A stretch of 32,024 nt of DNA from Comamonadaceae bacterium (lineage in GTDB: Bacteria > Pseudomonadota > Gammaproteobacteria > Burkholderiales > Burkholderiaceae_C): contig CANHDQ010000005.1 in assembly GCA_947459405.1 (NCBI GenBank), forward strand, positions 1 through 32,024, in the 5' to 3' direction. The notes under the pieces are model-generated. The model saw only the letters and a list, made by a program, of their open reading frames with translations, was not told where the DNA came from and did no database searches. The stretch's first letter is position 1. Every line of letters starts with the position of its first letter. The translations under genes were made by a program, and so were the position numbers. Positions 27,092-32,024 of the stretch are shown in pieces.

Positions 27092-27571
27092 ATGAAAATC
27101 GACGCTATTGACCTGCGCCTGCTTGCCGAACTGCAACACGACGGCAGCCTGAGCAATGTCGAGTTGGCCCGCCGGGTCCACCTCTCGCCCTCCCCCTGCC
27201 TGGCCCGCGTCAAGGCGCTGGAGGCCGCCGGTGTGATCAGCCGATACGTGGCCCTGGTCAACGCGAGCAAGCTCGGTCTGGGGCTCAACGTGTTCATCAA
27301 CATCAGCCTGCGCACCCAAAGCAAGGAGGCGCTGGCCATGTTCGAGGGGCGCATGGCCGAGTACGAAGAGGTGATGGAGTGCTATTTGATGACGGGCGAC
27401 TCGGACTACCTGATCCGGGTAGCGGTGCCCGACATGGCCGCGCTCGAGCGCTTCATTCTCGACAAGCTCTCGCCGATCGAGGGCGTGGAAAAAATCCGCT
27501 CGAGCTTTGCGCTCAAGCAGGTGCGCTACAAAACGGCCCTGCCCCTGCCGCCGGCAGGGTTCGAGCGCTGA
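27092..27571 (+). CDS. Lrp/AsnC family transcriptional regulator
   Basis: MKIDAIDLRLLAELQHDGSLSNVELARRVHLSPSPCLARVKALEAAGVISRYVALVN...; ECYLMTGDSDYLIRVAVPDM; divergent from aceE. Confidence 0.96.
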   Translation: MKIDAIDLRLLAELQHDGSLSNVELARRVHLSPSPCLARVKALEAAGVISRYVALVNASKLGLGLNVFINISLRTQSKEALAMFEGRMAEYEEVMECYLMTGDSDYLIRVAVPDMAALERFILDKLSPIEGVEKIRSSFALKQVRYKTALPLPPAGFER

Positions 27572-27596
27572 GCCTGCACGCGTACACTGCCCAGCC

Positions 27597-28427
27597 ATGA
27601 CCTGGCAGGCCAAACTCACACTCGACTACCGGCTACAAGACGGCCGCAGCGTCGCGGCCTTTGCCCACGAAGGCCCGCTGCGCATCCTGCAAAGCCTCTA
27701 CCCGCAGGGCGAGGCGATCTGTCACAACGTGCTGGTCCACCCGCCAGGCGGGCTGGTCGGCGGTGACACGCTCGACATCGCGGTCAAGGTAGGCACGGGC
27801 GCCCACGGGCTCATCACCACCCCTGGTGCAACGCGCTTTTACCGCTCAATGGGCGAGCCGGCACTGCAGCGCACCAGCCTGCTGCTCGAGCCCGGGGCAC
27901 GGCTCGAATGGCTGCCCCTGGAAGCCCTGTGCTACAGCGGCTGCCTGGCCGAGAACCGCTTGCACATGCAGCTTGGAGCCGGCGCCGAGCTGATCGGCTG
28001 GGACGTCACCGCGCTGGGCTTGCCTGGCGCCGGCCGGCCTTTCGTGGCCGGTCAGTTCCGCCAGCACCTCGAGCTCGAAGGCATCTGGCTCGAACGCGCA
28101 CTGCTCAAGGCCAGCGACACGGCCCTGCTGGACAGCCCGCTCGCACTGGCCGGCCAGCGCTGCATCGGCACGCTCTTTGTGCTGTGCGGCTCGGCCATGG
28201 CGCGTGATCGGCGCGAACACCTGCTGGAGTTGGCGCGATCGACCCTGGGCGGCCACGCCCTGGCGGCCACCTCAGGCGTCACGGCGCCCAATGAGCACGT
28301 GCTGCTGCTGCGGGTGCTGGCGCCTCTGGTAGAGCCTGCGATGGACCTGATGCGGCGGATCTGGCAGGTCTGGCGCCGCGGTGCCTGGGATTTGGAGGCG
28401 CCGGCGCCGCGGATCTGGTCGACCTGA
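27597..28427 (+). CDS. ureD: Urease accessory protein UreD
   Basis: MTWQAKLTLDYRLQDGRSV, LYPQGEAICHNVLVHPPGGLVGGDTLDI, TTPGATRFYRS, RLEWLPLEALCYSG; C-terminus ...WDLEAPAPRIWST appears complete. Confidence 0.93.
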   Translation: MTWQAKLTLDYRLQDGRSVAAFAHEGPLRILQSLYPQGEAICHNVLVHPPGGLVGGDTLDIAVKVGTGAHGLITTPGATRFYRSMGEPALQRTSLLLEPGARLEWLPLEALCYSGCLAENRLHMQLGAGAELIGWDVTALGLPGAGRPFVAGQFRQHLELEGIWLERALLKASDTALLDSPLALAGQRCIGTLFVLCGSAMARDRREHLLELARSTLGGHALAATSGVTAPNEHVLLLRVLAPLVEPAMDLMRRIWQVWRRGAWDLEAPAPRIWST

Positions 28428-28435
28428 AGCCGCGC

Positions 28436-28455
28436 GGGGCTCGTTTCAGAGCCCC
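28436..28455 (+). terminator. Hairpin after ureD
   Basis: GGGGCTC-gtttca-GAGCCCC perfect 7-bp stem; no long U tract. Confidence 0.5.
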
Positions 28456-28524
28456 TGGAGAAGGCCCAATGGGCTCAAACGGCAAACTTTAGGAAGCCCT
28501 GGCTGGGCCCCGAGCCCAACCGCC

Positions 28525-29727
28525 TCAGGCGCGGGCGGCGCGCAGCTTTTGCGAGAACTGCTGCAAGGCCGCAATGCCGCTGGCCTCTGCGCGCTGGCAC
28601 CAGCCCTGCAGGTCGGCGGCGAGCTGCTCGCGAGACGACGAGGTGCTCAGCCAGAGCTGGCGCAACTCTTCGCGCATGGTCACCATCTTGTCGAGCACAG
28701 GATGCTCGGCGCGTGCCCGGGCCACCTGGGCCCGCACCGCCTCGGGCACCTTGTCTTCGTCGCGGTGCAGCCACCGGGCGGCGGTCTTGAGCACCGACAC
28801 ATCGGCCTGGCGCGCCTTGAGCGCGGCCAGTTCGGTGTGCGCCGAACGGCGCAGTTCGCGCGCAAAGCCGGCCATCACCTCGTAGCGGTGGGCAATGAGA
28901 GCCTCGAGCGTCTTTTCATCGGCCACCGGCTGTACGCTGCCCAGTTGCAGCCGCGGCGGCACCTTCTTCACACTGGCCAGACCGACAGACTTGAGCAGCG
29001 TGATGTACATCCAGCCGATATCAAATTCGTAAGGCTTGATCGAGAGCTTGGCCGAGGTGGGGTAGGTGTGGTGGTTGTTGTGCAACTCCTCGCCCGCAAT
29101 AACGATGCCCCAGGGCGAAAGATTGGTGCTGGCATCGGGCGCCTCAAAGTTGCGGTAACCCCAGTAGTGACCGGCGCCGTTGATGACGCCGGCAGCCATG
29201 ATGGGCGTCCACGCCATCTGCACCGCCCAGACCACCAGGCCGGCGATGCCAAAGAGGGCCAGGTTGATGATCATCATCAGGCCCACACCCTGCCAAGAAT
29301 AGCGGGTGTAGAGGTTGCGCTCGATCCAGTCGTCGGGCGTGCCGTGGCCAAATCGGGCCATGGTCTCCTTGTTCTTCGACTCTGCCCGGTAGAGCTCAGC
29401 ACCGCGCAAAAGCACCGTCTTGATGCCGTGGACATGCGGGCTGTGCGGGTCTTGTTCCTGCTCGCATTTGGCGTGGTGCTTGCGGTGTATGGCGGCCCAC
29501 TCCTTGGTCACCTGGCCGGTGGTCAGCCACAGCCAAAGGCGGAAAAAATGCGAAGCAATCGGGTGCAGGTCCAGCGAGCGATGCGCCTGGTGCCGGTGCA
29601 GAAACACGGTCACGCTGATCATGGTGACGTGGGTCATGGCCAGCGTGTACAACACGATCTGCCACCAGGCCACATTCCAGAGCCCATGGGCCAGCCAGTC
29701 GAGCGCCGCATCAAACAAGATCATCAT
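28525..29727 (-). CDS. Acyl-CoA/fatty acid delta-9 desaturase
   Basis: Histidine boxes HRHQAHRS, HRKHH and HNNHHTYP; hydrophobic N-terminus MMILFDAALDWLAHGLWNVAWWQIVLYTLAM. Confidence 0.94.
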   Translation of the reverse strand: MMILFDAALDWLAHGLWNVAWWQIVLYTLAMTHVTMISVTVFLHRHQAHRSLDLHPIASHFFRLWLWLTTGQVTKEWAAIHRKHHAKCEQEQDPHSPHVHGIKTVLLRGAELYRAESKNKETMARFGHGTPDDWIERNLYTRYSWQGVGLMMIINLALFGIAGLVVWAVQMAWTPIMAAGVINGAGHYWGYRNFEAPDASTNLSPWGIVIAGEELHNNHHTYPTSAKLSIKPYEFDIGWMYITLLKSVGLASVKKVPPRLQLGSVQPVADEKTLEALIAHRYEVMAGFARELRRSAHTELAALKARQADVSVLKTAARWLHRDEDKVPEAVRAQVARARAEHPVLDKMVTMREELRQLWLSTSSSREQLAADLQGWCQRAEASGIAALQQFSQKLRAARA

Positions 29728-29943
29728 GCATCCTTGTACGCCCGGCGGACAGCGCCCCCCGCGCTGATTACCACCAGATAGTACTCATTGTAGGCCCTGG
29801 ACCCGCAGCAGCCCATCCTGGCCGGCCCGAAAACAGGCATAAATGGCGAAAAATTCTTTAATTTCGTCTAAATAACGTCTTTATGTGCACTTTTGAGCAG
29901 AGCAAGAGGCCAGCAGCTGGGATAAACCGGCGGGCAGAGGGGT

Positions 29944-31197
29944 TCAGCGACGCTGCCAGGCGGCGGCAAAAAAGCCATCGGTCTGATGCCGGTGCGGCCA
30001 CAGGCGCAGGTACGGCCCCTCGCACAAGCCCGCAGTCTGCTCAGCCGGCAGCACTCCCAGCAGTGGCCCAGCCGGCAGCGACTCGAAGTCAGGATGCTGA
30101 TCGGCAAAAACCTGCGCGATGGCCTCGTTCTCCGCCCGCAACAGGCTGCACGTGGCGTAAACCAGACGGCCGCCAGACTTGACCAGCCTGGCCGCGCTGG
30201 CCAATATGGCCTGCTGCTTGAGCGCCATCTCCTGCACCGACTGGGGACTTTGGCGCCACTTCAGGTCGGGGTTGCGGCGCAAGGTGCCCAGGCCCGAGCA
30301 GGGGGCATCGACCAGCACCCGATCGATCTTGCCGGCCAGGCGCTTGATGCGCTCGTCGCGCTCGTGCGCAATGACCACCGGGTGCACATTGGACAGGCCG
30401 CTGCGCGCCAGCCGCGGCTTGAGCGCATCGAGCCGGTGCGCCGACGTATCAAAAGCGTACAGGCGACCCGTGCTCCTCATGCAGGCGCCGATGGCCAGCG
30501 TCTTGCCGCCGGCGCCGGCACAAAAGTCCACCACCATCTCGCCGCGGTGCGCATCGAGGAGCATGGCCAGCAATTGCGAGCCCTCGTCCTGCACCTCGAT
30601 CACGCCCTTCTTGAACAGCTCCAGGCTGGTCAGCGGCGGTTTGTCTTGCAGACGCAAGCCCCAAGGAGAGTAAGGCGTAGGCTCGCTGGCGATGCCCAGG
30701 CGAGACAGCGCCTGCTGCACCTCGGCACGCTTGCCCATGAGCGCGTTGACCCGCAAATCGAGCCCGGCCGGGCGGCTCAGGCTGTCGGCCAGGGCGTCGA
30801 ACTGATCGCCGAGCTGCTGTTTGAGCGGATCGACCAGCCACTGCGGCAGATTGTGGCGATGCAGGTCCATGAGCTCAGAGGGACGGACCTGGTCGCAATG
30901 CTGCAGCCACTGCTTTTCGGCGCCTTGGAGGGCGCTCATCAAAAAATCGCGCTCGGCCGCAAAGCCCAGGATCGCCAAACGGCGCTCCAGGGCACCGCTG
31001 CCCGACTGAGCGAGATAGGTGAACAAAATCTTCTTGCGCAGCACGGCATAAACCGTCTCGGCCAACGTGGCCCGCTCGCGCGGGCCCAACCGGTGCTCGC
31101 GAAAGTAGCGCGACAGGACGGCGTCAGCCGGGTGATCGAAACGCAGCACCTGCTTGAGCAGATCGGCGGCGGTGTCCAAAAGAGCCTTAGGATGCAT
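29944..31197 (-). CDS. RsmB/NOP family SAM-dependent RNA (cytosine-5) methyltransferase
   Basis: ATG 31197 MHPKALLDTAADLLKQVL; VQDEGSQLLAMLLDAHRGEMVVDFCAGAGGKTLAIG; VLVDAPCSGLGTLRRNPDLKW; GGRLVYATCSLLRAENE. Confidence 0.95.
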   Translation of the reverse strand: MHPKALLDTAADLLKQVLRFDHPADAVLSRYFREHRLGPRERATLAETVYAVLRKKILFTYLAQSGSGALERRLAILGFAAERDFLMSALQGAEKQWLQHCDQVRPSELMDLHRHNLPQWLVDPLKQQLGDQFDALADSLSRPAGLDLRVNALMGKRAEVQQALSRLGIASEPTPYSPWGLRLQDKPPLTSLELFKKGVIEVQDEGSQLLAMLLDAHRGEMVVDFCAGAGGKTLAIGACMRSTGRLYAFDTSAHRLDALKPRLARSGLSNVHPVVIAHERDERIKRLAGKIDRVLVDAPCSGLGTLRRNPDLKWRQSPQSVQEMALKQQAILASAARLVKSGGRLVYATCSLLRAENEAIAQVFADQHPDFESLPAGPLLGVLPAEQTAGLCEGPYLRLWPHRHQTDGFFAAAWQRR

Positions 31198-31257
31198 GGC
31201 GCCATTGTCCCACCCGCTCCCAACCGCGTCCGAACCAAGCCCCCACAACTGCCCGCC

Positions 31258-31512
31258 ATGTCTGACCACGACTTGCCACCCCTGATCGAAACCCCGCCCG
31301 GCCTGTACCTGCACTACAAGGGCCTGCCCTACCAGGTGCTGGGGACGGTGCGACACAGCGAGACGCTGGAGCCCATGACGCTGTACCGCGCGCTCTACGG
31401 TCAGCGCGGCCTGTGGGTGCGGCCGGCAGCGATGTTTCTGGAAGAAGTCGAGGTGAACGGGGCGCGCCAGCCGCGTTTCAAGTGGCAGGGGCCGGCCGAG
31501 GCCTCGCTTTAG
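31258..31512 (+). CDS. DUF1653 domain protein
   Basis: ATG 31258 MSDHDLPPLIETPPGLYLHYKGLPYQVLGTVRHSETLEPMTLYRALYGQRGLWVRPAAMFLEEVEVNG. Confidence 0.9.
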   Translation: MSDHDLPPLIETPPGLYLHYKGLPYQVLGTVRHSETLEPMTLYRALYGQRGLWVRPAAMFLEEVEVNGARQPRFKWQGPAEASL

Positions 31513-31545
31513 CAGGGCATTGAAGTTCCGCCCAACCCTGAACGC

Positions 31546-31648
31546 GAGCTTTGGGCGGCGGCACTGCGCTCCGCGAATGTCCCCCGGCCCGGCTGGCGCC
31601 GGTCCTCCTCCTTTATTTCGCTGCGCACAGCGCCACCGCCCAAAGCTC
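31546..31648 (-). repeat. Hairpin element, copy C (inverted orientation)
   Basis: Arms GAGCTTTGGGCGG (31546-31558) / CCGCCCAAAGCTC (31636-31648); minus-strand core GCAGCGAAATAAAGGAGGAG...CGGGGGACATTCGCGGAGC shared with copies A and B. Confidence 0.85.
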
Positions 31649-31709
31649 TAAGACGGCCGAGCTAAACACCGACCTCGGCCCCGCCCCCAAGATCCACACC
31701 ACCCCACAT

Positions 31710-31814
31710 GGCCGCTGGGCTGGGCTGCCTGGCGCAGCGAAATAAAGGAGGAGAGGTGGCCGCCAGGCCAACTCGGGGGACATTCGCGGAGCCAGGCAGC
31801 CCAGCCCAGCGGCC
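31710..31814 (+). repeat. Hairpin element, copy A
   Basis: Perfect 24-bp inverted arms GGCCGCTGGGCTGGGCTGCCTGGC (31710-31733) / GCCAGGCAGCCCAGCCCAGCGGCC (31791-31814); core GCAGCGAAATAAAGGAGGAG...CGGGGGACATTCGCGGA. Confidence 0.92.
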
Positions 31815-32024
31815 TCACCGCAGCTCAGGAATGCCAAGTCACGAGCTCGCCACACAGCCCACCACCCAAACACCCATAGCACCCCGCCTGGCCACTGGCC
31901 TGGGTTGCCTGGCGAAGCGAAATAAAGGAGGAGAGGTGGCCGCCAGGCCAACTCGGGGGACATTCGCGGAGCCAGGCAGCCCAGCCCAGCGGCCTCACCG
32001 CAGCTCAGGAATGCCAAGTCACGA
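31741..32024 (+). repeat. 180-bp-period direct repeat reaching the window edge
   Basis: 31741-31844 is identical to 31921-32024 (104 bp, exact); upstream parts of the unit are similar but diverged. Confidence 0.95.
31890..31994 (+). repeat. Hairpin element, copy B
   Basis: Same right arm (31971-31994) and core; left arm 31890-31913 differs from copy A at 3 positions. Confidence 0.92.

Noticed and set aside
28381-29781. 466-aa plus-strand ORF opposite the desaturase
   Set aside because: Shadow ORF; His boxes lie on the minus strand.
29795-29815. Possible sigma-54 site upstream of the desaturase (GC-N10-CC on the plus strand)
   Set aside because: Only the GG/GC dinucleotides match; remaining consensus positions fail.
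29986-31257. N-terminal ~424 aa of the 508-aa ORF ending at 31512
   Set aside because: Antisense to the RsmB/NOP methyltransferase; the real gene is the 3' portion from ATG 31258 (DUF1653).
31550-32024. CRISPR array interpretation of the right-end repeats
   Set aside because: Units are 180 bp with long inverted arms and one inverted copy; no short regular repeat-spacer structure and no cas genes.

Overview
High-GC chromosomal window that looks like a betaproteobacterium (Burkholderiales-like; inferred from gene content and order, not proven). No rRNA, tRNA, CRISPR array, transposase or prophage genes were recognised. From left to right: (i) two divergent thiolases with a nested palindromic operator candidate between them; (ii) an NlpC/P60 peptidase; (iii) a cell-wall/O-acetylation island at about 3.4-11.3 kb. 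The island holds a tightly packed operon of glucosaminidase, MBOAT O-acyltransferase, AlgJ/AlgX-like DHHW protein and SGNH lipoprotein. It is bracketed by two minus-strand genes (LysM-SGNH hydrolase, LysM-glucosaminidase) that share an unusual N-terminal/LysM architecture, and each has a strong sigma-54 promoter match upstream; (iv) an rph-rdgB-hemW-small ORF operon; (v) rpmB-rpmG with a structured leader; (vi) an FKBP/SlyD-like PPIase, an AI-2E permease and a PD-(D/E)XK-DinG-like helicase fusion; (vii) a KGG stress protein and an sbp-cysTWA sulfate transport operon; (viii) a solo aceE/mdeB-like E1 gene with a divergent Lrp-family regulator; (ix) an orphan ureD; (x) a fatty acid desaturase, an RsmB/NOP methyltransferase and a DUF1653 protein; (xi) three copies at the right end of a hairpin element, one inverted, whose single-stranded core is conserved while its helices differ but stay paired. 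The two strongest candidates for something undescribed are the terminal hairpin family and the sigma-54-bracketed O-acetylation island. All calls are from reading the sequence; no database search was run.
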